Part shown: one piece after another, positions 15,101 to 30,100 of the stretch
Layout of the letters: every line of letters begins with the position of its first letter
Position numbering within the stretch: position 1 is the stretch's first letter
Origin: Limnomonas spitsbergensis
Lineage: Eukaryota; Chlorophyta; Chlorophyceae; Chlamydomonadales
NCBI GenBank assembly: GCA_037349105.1
Contig: JAYJMM010000096.1
Location: 1-64,000, forward strand
DNA length: 64,000 bases
Direction: 5' to 3'
Position numbers and translations under genes: made by a program
The notes under the pieces: generated by a model
Seen by the model: only the letters and a program-made list of their open reading frames with translations
Database searches by the model: none
What the model was told of the DNA's origin: nothing

Positions 15101-18100
15101 CCGATGCCGATGCCGATGCCGATGCCGATGCCGATGCCGATGCCGATGCCGATGCCGATGCCGATGCCGATGCCGATGCCGATGCCGATGCCGATGCCGA
15201 TGCCGATGCCGATGCCGATGCCGATGCCGATGCCGATGCCGATGCCGATGCCGATGCCGATGCCGATGCCGATGCCGATGCCGATGCCGATGCCGATGCC
15301 GATGCCGATGCCGATGCCGATGCCGATGCCGATGCCGATGCCGATGCCGATGCCGATGCCGATGCCGATGCCGATGCCGATGCCGATGCCGATGCCGATG
15401 CCGATGCCGATGCCGATGCCGATGCCGATGCCGATGCCGATGCCGATGCCGATGCCGATGCCGATGCCGATGCCGATGCCGATGCCGATGCCGATGCCGA
15501 TGCCGATGCCGATGCCGATGCCGATGCCGATGCCGATGCCGATGCCGATGCCGATGCCGATGCCGATGCCGATGCCGATGCCGATGCCGATGCCGATGCC
15601 GATGCCGATGCCGATGCCGATGCCGATGCCGATGCCGATGCCGATGCCGATGCCGATGCCGATGCCGATGCCGATGCCGATGCCGATGCCGATGCCGATG
15701 CCGATGCCGATGCCGATGCCGATGCCGATGCCGATGCCGATGCCGATGCCGATGCCGATGCCGATGCCGATGCCGATGCCGATGCCGATGCCGATGCCGA
15801 TGCCGATGCCGATGCCGATGCCGATGCCGATGCCGATGCCGATGCCGATGCCGATGCCGATGCCGATGCCGATGCCGATGCCGATGCCGATGCCGATGCC
15901 GATGCCGATGCCGATGCCGATGCCGATGCCGATGCCGATGCCGATGCCGATGCCGATGCCGATGCCGATGCCGATGCCGATGCCGATGCCGATGCCGATG
16001 CCGATGCCGATGCCGATGCCGATGCCGATGCCGATGCCGATGCCGATGCCGATGCCGATGCCGATGCCGATGCCGATGCCGATGCCGATGCCGATGCCGA
16101 TGCCGATGCCGATGCCGATGCCGATGCCGATGCCGATGCCGATGCCGATGCCGATGCCGATGCCGATGCCGATGCCGATGCCGATGCCGATGCCGATGCC
16201 GATGCCGATGCCGATGCCGATGCCGATGCCGATGCCGATGCCGATGCCGATGCCGATGCCGATGCCGATGCCGATGCCGATGCCGATGCCGATGCCGATG
16301 CCGATGCCGATGCCGATGCCGATGCCGATGCCGATGCCGATGCCGATGCCGATGCCGATGCCGATGCCGATGCCGATGCCGATGCCGATGCCGATGCCGA
16401 TGCCGATGCCGATGCCGATGCCGATGCCGATGCCGATGCCGATGCCGATGCCGATGCCGATGCCGATGCCGATGCCGATGCCGATGCCGATGCCGATGCC
16501 GATGCCGATGCCGATGCCGATGCCGATGCCGATGCCGATGCCGATGCCGATGCCGATGCCGATGCCGATGCCGATGCCGATGCCGATGCCGATGCCGATG
16601 CCGATGCCGATGCCGATGCCGATGCCGATGCCGATGCCGATGCCGATGCCGATGCCGATGCCGATGCCGATGCCGATGCCGATGCCGATGCCGATGCCGA
16701 TGCCGATGCCGATGCCGATGCCGATGCCGATGCCGATGCCGATGCCGATGCCGATGCCGATGCCGATGCCGATGCCGATGCCGATGCCGATGCCGATGCC
16801 GATGCCGATGCCGATGCCGATGCCGATGCCGATGCCGATGCCGATGCCGATGCCGATGCCGATGCCGATGCCGATGCCGATGCCGATGCCGATGCCGATG
16901 CCGATGCCGATGCCGATGCCGATGCCGATGCCGATGCCGATGCCGATGCCGATGCCGATGCCGATGCCGATGCCGATGCCGATGCCGATGCCGATGCCGA
17001 TGCCGATGCCGATGCCGATGCCGATGCCGATGCCGATGCCGATGCCGATGCCGATGCCGATGCCGATGCCGATGCCGATGCCGATGCCGATGCCGATGCC
17101 GATGCCGATGCCGATGCCGATGCCGATGCCGATGCCGATGCCGATGCCGATGCCGATGCCGATGCCGATGCCGATGCCGATGCCGATGCCGATGCCGATG
17201 CCGATGCCGATGCCGATGCCGATGCCGATGCCGATGCCGATGCCGATGCCGATGCCGATGCCGATGCCGATGCCGATGCCGATGCCGATGCCGATGCCGA
17301 TGCCGATGCCGATGCCGATGCCGATGCCGATGCCGATGCCGATGCCGATGCCGATGCCGATGCCGATGCCGATGCCGATGCCGATGCCGATGCCGATGCC
17401 GATGCCGATGCCGATGCCGATGCCGATGCCGATGCCGATGCCGATGCCGATGCCGATGCCGATGCCGATGCCGATGCCGATGCCGATGCCGATGCCGATG
17501 CCGATGCCGATGCCGATGCCGATGCCGATGCCGATGCCGATGCCGATGCCGATGCCGATGCCGATGCCGATGCCGATGCCGATGCCGATGCCGATGCCGA
17601 TGCCGATGCCGATGCCGATGCCGATGCCGATGCCGATGCCGATGCCGATGCCGATGCCGATGCCGATGCCGATGCCGATGCCGATGCCGATGCCGATGCC
17701 GATGCCGATGCCGATGCCGATGCCGATGCCGATGCCGATGCCGATGCCGATGCCGATGCCGATGCCGATGCCGATGCCGATGCCGATGCCGATGCCGATG
17801 CCGATGCCGATGCCGATGCCGATGCCGATGCCGATGCCGATGCCGATGCCGATGCCGATGCCGATGCCGATGCCGATGCCGATGCCGATGCCGATGCCGA
17901 TGCCGATGCCGATGCCGATGCCGATGCCGATGCCGATGCCGATGCCGATGCCGATGCCGATGCCGATGCCGATGCCGATGCCGATGCCGATGCCGATGCC
18001 GATGCCGATGCCGATGCCGATGCCGATGCCGATGCCGATGCCGATGCCGATGCCGATGCCGATGCCGATGCCGATGCCGATGCCGATGCCGATGCCGATG

Positions 18101-21100
18101 CCGATGCCGATGCCGATGCCGATGCCGATGCCGATGCCGATGCCGATGCCGATGCCGATGCCGATGCCGATGCCGATGCCGATGCCGATGCCGATGCCGA
18201 TGCCGATGCCGATGCCGATGCCGATGCCGATGCCGATGCCGATGCCGATGCCGATGCCGATGCCGATGCCGATGCCGATGCCGATGCCGATGCCGATGCC
18301 GATGCCGATGCCGATGCCGATGCCGATGCCGATGCCGATGCCGATGCCGATGCCGATGCCGATGCCGATGCCGATGCCGATGCCGATGCCGATGCCGATG
18401 CCGATGCCGATGCCGATGCCGATGCCGATGCCGATGCCGATGCCGATGCCGATGCCGATGCCGATGCCGATGCCGATGCCGATGCCGATGCCGATGCCGA
18501 TGCCGATGCCGATGCCGATGCCGATGCCGATGCCGATGCCGATGCCGATGCCGATGCCGATGCCGATGCCGATGCCGATGCCGATGCCGATGCCGATGCC
18601 GATGCCGATGCCGATGCCGATGCCGATGCCGATGCCGATGCCGATGCCGATGCCGATGCCGATGCCGATGCCGATGCCGATGCCGATGCCGATGCCGATG
18701 CCGATGCCGATGCCGATGCCGATGCCGATGCCGATGCCGATGCCGATGCCGATGCCGATGCCGATGCCGATGCCGATGCCGATGCCGATGCCGATGCCGA
18801 TGCCGATGCCGATGCCGATGCCGATGCCGATGCCGATGCCGATGCCGATGCCGATGCCGATGCCGATGCCGATGCCGATGCCGATGCCGATGCCGATGCC
18901 GATGCCGATGCCGATGCCGATGCCGATGCCGATGCCGATGCCGATGCCGATGCCGATGCCGATGCCGATGCCGATGCCGATGCCGATGCCGATGCCGATG
19001 CCGATGCCGATGCCGATGCCGATGCCGATGCCGATGCCGATGCCGATGCCGATGCCGATGCCGATGCCGATGCCGATGCCGATGCCGATGCCGATGCCGA
19101 TGCCGATGCCGATGCCGATGCCGATGCCGATGCCGATGCCGATGCCGATGCCGATGCCGATGCCGATGCCGATGCCGATGCCGATGCCGATGCCGATGCC
19201 GATGCCGATGCCGATGCCGATGCCGATGCCGATGCCGATGCCGATGCCGATGCCGATGCCGATGCCGATGCCGATGCCGATGCCGATGCCGATGCCGATG
19301 CCGATGCCGATGCCGATGCCGATGCCGATGCCGATGCCGATGCCGATGCCGATGCCGATGCCGATGCCGATGCCGATGCCGATGCCGATGCCGATGCCGA
19401 TGCCGATGCCGATGCCGATGCCGATGCCGATGCCGATGCCGATGCCGATGCCGATGCCGATGCCGATGCCGATGCCGATGCCGATGCCGATGCCGATGCC
19501 GATGCCGATGCCGATGCCGATGCCGATGCCGATGCCGATGCCGATGCCGATGCCGATGCCGATGCCGATGCCGATGCCGATGCCGATGCCGATGCCGATG
19601 CCGATGCCGATGCCGATGCCGATGCCGATGCCGATGCCGATGCCGATGCCGATGCCGATGCCGATGCCGATGCCGATGCCGATGCCGATGCCGATGCCGA
19701 TGCCGATGCCGATGCCGATGCCGATGCCGATGCCGATGCCGATGCCGATGCCGATGCCGATGCCGATGCCGATGCCGATGCCGATGCCGATGCCGATGCC
19801 GATGCCGATGCCGATGCCGATGCCGATGCCGATGCCGATGCCGATGCCGATGCCGATGCCGATGCCGATGCCGATGCCGATGCCGATGCCGATGCCGATG
19901 CCGATGCCGATGCCGATGCCGATGCCGATGCCGATGCCGATGCCGATGCCGATGCCGATGCCGATGCCGATGCCGATGCCGATGCCGATGCCGATGCCGA
20001 TGCCGATGCCGATGCCGATGCCGATGCCGATGCCGATGCCGATGCCGATGCCGATGCCGATGCCGATGCCGATGCCGATGCCGATGCCGATGCCGATGCC
20101 GATGCCGATGCCGATGCCGATGCCGATGCCGATGCCGATGCCGATGCCGATGCCGATGCCGATGCCGATGCCGATGCCGATGCCGATGCCGATGCCGATG
20201 CCGATGCCGATGCCGATGCCGATGCCGATGCCGATGCCGATGCCGATGCCGATGCCGATGCCGATGCCGATGCCGATGCCGATGCCGATGCCGATGCCGA
20301 TGCCGATGCCGATGCCGATGCCGATGCCGATGCCGATGCCGATGCCGATGCCGATGCCGATGCCGATGCCGATGCCGATGCCGATGCCGATGCCGATGCC
20401 GATGCCGATGCCGATGCCGATGCCGATGCCGATGCCGATGCCGATGCCGATGCCGATGCCGATGCCGATGCCGATGCCGATGCCGATGCCGATGCCGATG
20501 CCGATGCCGATGCCGATGCCGATGCCGATGCCGATGCCGATGCCGATGCCGATGCCGATGCCGATGCCGATGCCGATGCCGATGCCGATGCCGATGCCGA
20601 TGCCGATGCCGATGCCGATGCCGATGCCGATGCCGATGCCGATGCCGATGCCGATGCCGATGCCGATGCCGATGCCGATGCCGATGCCGATGCCGATGCC
20701 GATGCCGATGCCGATGCCGATGCCGATGCCGATGCCGATGCCGATGCCGATGCCGATGCCGATGCCGATGCCGATGCCGATGCCGATGCCGATGCCGATG
20801 CCGATGCCGATGCCGATGCCGATGCCGATGCCGATGCCGATGCCGATGCCGATGCCGATGCCGATGCCGATGCCGATGCCGATGCCGATGCCGATGCCGA
20901 TGCCGATGCCGATGCCGATGCCGATGCCGATGCCGATGCCGATGCCGATGCCGATGCCGATGCCGATGCCGATGCCGATGCCGATGCCGATGCCGATGCC
21001 GATGCCGATGCCGATGCCGATGCCGATGCCGATGCCGATGCCGATGCCGATGCCGATGCCGATGCCGATGCCGATGCCGATGCCGATGCCGATGCCGATG

Positions 21101-24100
21101 CCGATGCCGATGCCGATGCCGATGCCGATGCCGATGCCGATGCCGATGCCGATGCCGATGCCGATGCCGATGCCGATGCCGATGCCGATGCCGATGCCGA
21201 TGCCGATGCCGATGCCGATGCCGATGCCGATGCCGATGCCGATGCCGATGCCGATGCCGATGCCGATGCCGATGCCGATGCCGATGCCGATGCCGATGCC
21301 GATGCCGATGCCGATGCCGATGCCGATGCCGATGCCGATGCCGATGCCGATGCCGATGCCGATGCCGATGCCGATGCCGATGCCGATGCCGATGCCGATG
21401 CCGATGCCGATGCCGATGCCGATGCCGATGCCGATGCCGATGCCGATGCCGATGCCGATGCCGATGCCGATGCCGATGCCGATGCCGATGCCGATGCCGA
21501 TGCCGATGCCGATGCCGATGCCGATGCCGATGCCGATGCCGATGCCGATGCCGATGCCGATGCCGATGCCGATGCCGATGCCGATGCCGATGCCGATGCC
21601 GATGCCGATGCCGATGCCGATGCCGATGCCGATGCCGATGCCGATGCCGATGCCGATGCCGATGCCGATGCCGATGCCGATGCCGATGCCGATGCCGATG
21701 CCGATGCCGATGCCGATGCCGATGCCGATGCCGATGCCGATGCCGATGCCGATGCCGATGCCGATGCCGATGCCGATGCCGATGCCGATGCCGATGCCGA
21801 TGCCGATGCCGATGCCGATGCCGATGCCGATGCCGATGCCGATGCCGATGCCGATGCCGATGCCGATGCCGATGCCGATGCCGATGCCGATGCCGATGCC
21901 GATGCCGATGCCGATGCCGATGCCGATGCCGATGCCGATGCCGATGCCGATGCCGATGCCGATGCCGATGCCGATGCCGATGCCGATGCCGATGCCGATG
22001 CCGATGCCGATGCCGATGCCGATGCCGATGCCGATGCCGATGCCGATGCCGATGCCGATGCCGATGCCGATGCCGATGCCGATGCCGATGCCGATGCCGA
22101 TGCCGATGCCGATGCCGATGCCGATGCCGATGCCGATGCCGATGCCGATGCCGATGCCGATGCCGATGCCGATGCCGATGCCGATGCCGATGCCGATGCC
22201 GATGCCGATGCCGATGCCGATGCCGATGCCGATGCCGATGCCGATGCCGATGCCGATGCCGATGCCGATGCCGATGCCGATGCCGATGCCGATGCCGATG
22301 CCGATGCCGATGCCGATGCCGATGCCGATGCCGATGCCGATGCCGATGCCGATGCCGATGCCGATGCCGATGCCGATGCCGATGCCGATGCCGATGCCGA
22401 TGCCGATGCCGATGCCGATGCCGATGCCGATGCCGATGCCGATGCCGATGCCGATGCCGATGCCGATGCCGATGCCGATGCCGATGCCGATGCCGATGCC
22501 GATGCCGATGCCGATGCCGATGCCGATGCCGATGCCGATGCCGATGCCGATGCCGATGCCGATGCCGATGCCGATGCCGATGCCGATGCCGATGCCGATG
22601 CCGATGCCGATGCCGATGCCGATGCCGATGCCGATGCCGATGCCGATGCCGATGCCGATGCCGATGCCGATGCCGATGCCGATGCCGATGCCGATGCCGA
22701 TGCCGATGCCGATGCCGATGCCGATGCCGATGCCGATGCCGATGCCGATGCCGATGCCGATGCCGATGCCGATGCCGATGCCGATGCCGATGCCGATGCC
22801 GATGCCGATGCCGATGCCGATGCCGATGCCGATGCCGATGCCGATGCCGATGCCGATGCCGATGCCGATGCCGATGCCGATGCCGATGCCGATGCCGATG
22901 CCGATGCCGATGCCGATGCCGATGCCGATGCCGATGCCGATGCCGATGCCGATGCCGATGCCGATGCCGATGCCGATGCCGATGCCGATGCCGATGCCGA
23001 TGCCGATGCCGATGCCGATGCCGATGCCGATGCCGATGCCGATGCCGATGCCGATGCCGATGCCGATGCCGATGCCGATGCCGATGCCGATGCCGATGCC
23101 GATGCCGATGCCGATGCCGATGCCGATGCCGATGCCGATGCCGATGCCGATGCCGATGCCGATGCCGATGCCGATGCCGATGCCGATGCCGATGCCGATG
23201 CCGATGCCGATGCCGATGCCGATGCCGATGCCGATGCCGATGCCGATGCCGATGCCGATGCCGATGCCGATGCCGATGCCGATGCCGATGCCGATGCCGA
23301 TGCCGATGCCGATGCCGATGCCGATGCCGATGCCGATGCCGATGCCGATGCCGATGCCGATGCCGATGCCGATGCCGATGCCGATGCCGATGCCGATGCC
23401 GATGCCGATGCCGATGCCGATGCCGATGCCGATGCCGATGCCGATGCCGATGCCGATGCCGATGCCGATGCCGATGCCGATGCCGATGCCGATGCCGATG
23501 CCGATGCCGATGCCGATGCCGATGCCGATGCCGATGCCGATGCCGATGCCGATGCCGATGCCGATGCCGATGCCGATGCCGATGCCGATGCCGATGCCGA
23601 TGCCGATGCCGATGCCGATGCCGATGCCGATGCCGATGCCGATGCCGATGCCGATGCCGATGCCGATGCCGATGCCGATGCCGATGCCGATGCCGATGCC
23701 GATGCCGATGCCGATGCCGATGCCGATGCCGATGCCGATGCCGATGCCGATGCCGATGCCGATGCCGATGCCGATGCCGATGCCGATGCCGATGCCGATG
23801 CCGATGCCGATGCCGATGCCGATGCCGATGCCGATGCCGATGCCGATGCCGATGCCGATGCCGATGCCGATGCCGATGCCGATGCCGATGCCGATGCCGA
23901 TGCCGATGCCGATGCCGATGCCGATGCCGATGCCGATGCCGATGCCGATGCCGATGCCGATGCCGATGCCGATGCCGATGCCGATGCCGATGCCGATGCC
24001 GATGCCGATGCCGATGCCGATGCCGATGCCGATGCCGATGCCGATGCCGATGCCGATGCCGATGCCGATGCCGATGCCGATGCCGATGCCGATGCCGATG

Positions 24101-27100
24101 CCGATGCCGATGCCGATGCCGATGCCGATGCCGATGCCGATGCCGATGCCGATGCCGATGCCGATGCCGATGCCGATGCCGATGCCGATGCCGATGCCGA
24201 TGCCGATGCCGATGCCGATGCCGATGCCGATGCCGATGCCGATGCCGATGCCGATGCCGATGCCGATGCCGATGCCGATGCCGATGCCGATGCCGATGCC
24301 GATGCCGATGCCGATGCCGATGCCGATGCCGATGCCGATGCCGATGCCGATGCCGATGCCGATGCCGATGCCGATGCCGATGCCGATGCCGATGCCGATG
24401 CCGATGCCGATGCCGATGCCGATGCCGATGCCGATGCCGATGCCGATGCCGATGCCGATGCCGATGCCGATGCCGATGCCGATGCCGATGCCGATGCCGA
24501 TGCCGATGCCGATGCCGATGCCGATGCCGATGCCGATGCCGATGCCGATGCCGATGCCGATGCCGATGCCGATGCCGATGCCGATGCCGATGCCGATGCC
24601 GATGCCGATGCCGATGCCGATGCCGATGCCGATGCCGATGCCGATGCCGATGCCGATGCCGATGCCGATGCCGATGCCGATGCCGATGCCGATGCCGATG
24701 CCGATGCCGATGCCGATGCCGATGCCGATGCCGATGCCGATGCCGATGCCGATGCCGATGCCGATGCCGATGCCGATGCCGATGCCGATGCCGATGCCGA
24801 TGCCGATGCCGATGCCGATGCCGATGCCGATGCCGATGCCGATGCCGATGCCGATGCCGATGCCGATGCCGATGCCGATGCCGATGCCGATGCCGATGCC
24901 GATGCCGATGCCGATGCCGATGCCGATGCCGATGCCGATGCCGATGCCGATGCCGATGCCGATGCCGATGCCGATGCCGATGCCGATGCCGATGCCGATG
25001 CCGATGCCGATGCCGATGCCGATGCCGATGCCGATGCCGATGCCGATGCCGATGCCGATGCCGATGCCGATGCCGATGCCGATGCCGATGCCGATGCCGA
25101 TGCCGATGCCGATGCCGATGCCGATGCCGATGCCGATGCCGATGCCGATGCCGATGCCGATGCCGATGCCGATGCCGATGCCGATGCCGATGCCGATGCC
25201 GATGCCGATGCCGATGCCGATGCCGATGCCGATGCCGATGCCGATGCCGATGCCGATGCCGATGCCGATGCCGATGCCGATGCCGATGCCGATGCCGATG
25301 CCGATGCCGATGCCGATGCCGATGCCGATGCCGATGCCGATGCCGATGCCGATGCCGATGCCGATGCCGATGCCGATGCCGATGCCGATGCCGATGCCGA
25401 TGCCGATGCCGATGCCGATGCCGATGCCGATGCCGATGCCGATGCCGATGCCGATGCCGATGCCGATGCCGATGCCGATGCCGATGCCGATGCCGATGCC
25501 GATGCCGATGCCGATGCCGATGCCGATGCCGATGCCGATGCCGATGCCGATGCCGATGCCGATGCCGATGCCGATGCCGATGCCGATGCCGATGCCGATG
25601 CCGATGCCGATGCCGATGCCGATGCCGATGCCGATGCCGATGCCGATGCCGATGCCGATGCCGATGCCGATGCCGATGCCGATGCCGATGCCGATGCCGA
25701 TGCCGATGCCGATGCCGATGCCGATGCCGATGCCGATGCCGATGCCGATGCCGATGCCGATGCCGATGCCGATGCCGATGCCGATGCCGATGCCGATGCC
25801 GATGCCGATGCCGATGCCGATGCCGATGCCGATGCCGATGCCGATGCCGATGCCGATGCCGATGCCGATGCCGATGCCGATGCCGATGCCGATGCCGATG
25901 CCGATGCCGATGCCGATGCCGATGCCGATGCCGATGCCGATGCCGATGCCGATGCCGATGCCGATGCCGATGCCGATGCCGATGCCGATGCCGATGCCGA
26001 TGCCGATGCCGATGCCGATGCCGATGCCGATGCCGATGCCGATGCCGATGCCGATGCCGATGCCGATGCCGATGCCGATGCCGATGCCGATGCCGATGCC
26101 GATGCCGATGCCGATGCCGATGCCGATGCCGATGCCGATGCCGATGCCGATGCCGATGCCGATGCCGATGCCGATGCCGATGCCGATGCCGATGCCGATG
26201 CCGATGCCGATGCCGATGCCGATGCCGATGCCGATGCCGATGCCGATGCCGATGCCGATGCCGATGCCGATGCCGATGCCGATGCCGATGCCGATGCCGA
26301 TGCCGATGCCGATGCCGATGCCGATGCCGATGCCGATGCCGATGCCGATGCCGATGCCGATGCCGATGCCGATGCCGATGCCGATGCCGATGCCGATGCC
26401 GATGCCGATGCCGATGCCGATGCCGATGCCGATGCCGATGCCGATGCCGATGCCGATGCCGATGCCGATGCCGATGCCGATGCCGATGCCGATGCCGATG
26501 CCGATGCCGATGCCGATGCCGATGCCGATGCCGATGCCGATGCCGATGCCGATGCCGATGCCGATGCCGATGCCGATGCCGATGCCGATGCCGATGCCGA
26601 TGCCGATGCCGATGCCGATGCCGATGCCGATGCCGATGCCGATGCCGATGCCGATGCCGATGCCGATGCCGATGCCGATGCCGATGCCGATGCCGATGCC
26701 GATGCCGATGCCGATGCCGATGCCGATGCCGATGCCGATGCCGATGCCGATGCCGATGCCGATGCCGATGCCGATGCCGATGCCGATGCCGATGCCGATG
26801 CCGATGCCGATGCCGATGCCGATGCCGATGCCGATGCCGATGCCGATGCCGATGCCGATGCCGATGCCGATGCCGATGCCGATGCCGATGCCGATGCCGA
26901 TGCCGATGCCGATGCCGATGCCGATGCCGATGCCGATGCCGATGCCGATGCCGATGCCGATGCCGATGCCGATGCCGATGCCGATGCCGATGCCGATGCC
27001 GATGCCGATGCCGATGCCGATGCCGATGCCGATGCCGATGCCGATGCCGATGCCGATGCCGATGCCGATGCCGATGCCGATGCCGATGCCGATGCCGATG

Positions 27101-30100
27101 CCGATGCCGATGCCGATGCCGATGCCGATGCCGATGCCGATGCCGATGCCGATGCCGATGCCGATGCCGATGCCGATGCCGATGCCGATGCCGATGCCGA
27201 TGCCGATGCCGATGCCGATGCCGATGCCGATGCCGATGCCGATGCCGATGCCGATGCCGATGCCGATGCCGATGCCGATGCCGATGCCGATGCCGATGCC
27301 GATGCCGATGCCGATGCCGATGCCGATGCCGATGCCGATGCCGATGCCGATGCCGATGCCGATGCCGATGCCGATGCCGATGCCGATGCCGATGCCGATG
27401 CCGATGCCGATGCCGATGCCGATGCCGATGCCGATGCCGATGCCGATGCCGATGCCGATGCCGATGCCGATGCCGATGCCGATGCCGATGCCGATGCCGA
27501 TGCCGATGCCGATGCCGATGCCGATGCCGATGCCGATGCCGATGCCGATGCCGATGCCGATGCCGATGCCGATGCCGATGCCGATGCCGATGCCGATGCC
27601 GATGCCGATGCCGATGCCGATGCCGATGCCGATGCCGATGCCGATGCCGATGCCGATGCCGATGCCGATGCCGATGCCGATGCCGATGCCGATGCCGATG
27701 CCGATGCCGATGCCGATGCCGATGCCGATGCCGATGCCGATGCCGATGCCGATGCCGATGCCGATGCCGATGCCGATGCCGATGCCGATGCCGATGCCGA
27801 TGCCGATGCCGATGCCGATGCCGATGCCGATGCCGATGCCGATGCCGATGCCGATGCCGATGCCGATGCCGATGCCGATGCCGATGCCGATGCCGATGCC
27901 GATGCCGATGCCGATGCCGATGCCGATGCCGATGCCGATGCCGATGCCGATGCCGATGCCGATGCCGATGCCGATGCCGATGCCGATGCCGATGCCGATG
28001 CCGATGCCGATGCCGATGCCGATGCCGATGCCGATGCCGATGCCGATGCCGATGCCGATGCCGATGCCGATGCCGATGCCGATGCCGATGCCGATGCCGA
28101 TGCCGATGCCGATGCCGATGCCGATGCCGATGCCGATGCCGATGCCGATGCCGATGCCGATGCCGATGCCGATGCCGATGCCGATGCCGATGCCGATGCC
28201 GATGCCGATGCCGATGCCGATGCCGATGCCGATGCCGATGCCGATGCCGATGCCGATGCCGATGCCGATGCCGATGCCGATGCCGATGCCGATGCCGATG
28301 CCGATGCCGATGCCGATGCCGATGCCGATGCCGATGCCGATGCCGATGCCGATGCCGATGCCGATGCCGATGCCGATGCCGATGCCGATGCCGATGCCGA
28401 TGCCGATGCCGATGCCGATGCCGATGCCGATGCCGATGCCGATGCCGATGCCGATGCCGATGCCGATGCCGATGCCGATGCCGATGCCGATGCCGATGCC
28501 GATGCCGATGCCGATGCCGATGCCGATGCCGATGCCGATGCCGATGCCGATGCCGATGCCGATGCCGATGCCGATGCCGATGCCGATGCCGATGCCGATG
28601 CCGATGCCGATGCCGATGCCGATGCCGATGCCGATGCCGATGCCGATGCCGATGCCGATGCCGATGCCGATGCCGATGCCGATGCCGATGCCGATGCCGA
28701 TGCCGATGCCGATGCCGATGCCGATGCCGATGCCGATGCCGATGCCGATGCCGATGCCGATGCCGATGCCGATGCCGATGCCGATGCCGATGCCGATGCC
28801 GATGCCGATGCCGATGCCGATGCCGATGCCGATGCCGATGCCGATGCCGATGCCGATGCCGATGCCGATGCCGATGCCGATGCCGATGCCGATGCCGATG
28901 CCGATGCCGATGCCGATGCCGATGCCGATGCCGATGCCGATGCCGATGCCGATGCCGATGCCGATGCCGATGCCGATGCCGATGCCGATGCCGATGCCGA
29001 TGCCGATGCCGATGCCGATGCCGATGCCGATGCCGATGCCGATGCCGATGCCGATGCCGATGCCGATGCCGATGCCGATGCCGATGCCGATGCCGATGCC
29101 GATGCCGATGCCGATGCCGATGCCGATGCCGATGCCGATGCCGATGCCGATGCCGATGCCGATGCCGATGCCGATGCCGATGCCGATGCCGATGCCGATG
29201 CCGATGCCGATGCCGATGCCGATGCCGATGCCGATGCCGATGCCGATGCCGATGCCGATGCCGATGCCGATGCCGATGCCGATGCCGATGCCGATGCCGA
29301 TGCCGATGCCGATGCCGATGCCGATGCCGATGCCGATGCCGATGCCGATGCCGATGCCGATGCCGATGCCGATGCCGATGCCGATGCCGATGCCGATGCC
29401 GATGCCGATGCCGATGCCGATGCCGATGCCGATGCCGATGCCGATGCCGATGCCGATGCCGATGCCGATGCCGATGCCGATGCCGATGCCGATGCCGATG
29501 CCGATGCCGATGCCGATGCCGATGCCGATGCCGATGCCGATGCCGATGCCGATGCCGATGCCGATGCCGATGCCGATGCCGATGCCGATGCCGATGCCGA
29601 TGCCGATGCCGATGCCGATGCCGATGCCGATGCCGATGCCGATGCCGATGCCGATGCCGATGCCGATGCCGATGCCGATGCCGATGCCGATGCCGATGCC
29701 GATGCCGATGCCGATGCCGATGCCGATGCCGATGCCGATGCCGATGCCGATGCCGATGCCGATGCCGATGCCGATGCCGATGCCGATGCCGATGCCGATG
29801 CCGATGCCGATGCCGATGCCGATGCCGATGCCGATGCCGATGCCGATGCCGATGCCGATGCCGATGCCGATGCCGATGCCGATGCCGATGCCGATGCCGA
29901 TGCCGATGCCGATGCCGATGCCGATGCCGATGCCGATGCCGATGCCGATGCCGATGCCGATGCCGATGCCGATGCCGATGCCGATGCCGATGCCGATGCC
30001 GATGCCGATGCCGATGCCGATGCCGATGCCGATGCCGATGCCGATGCCGATGCCGATGCCGATGCCGATGCCGATGCCGATGCCGATGCCGATGCCGATG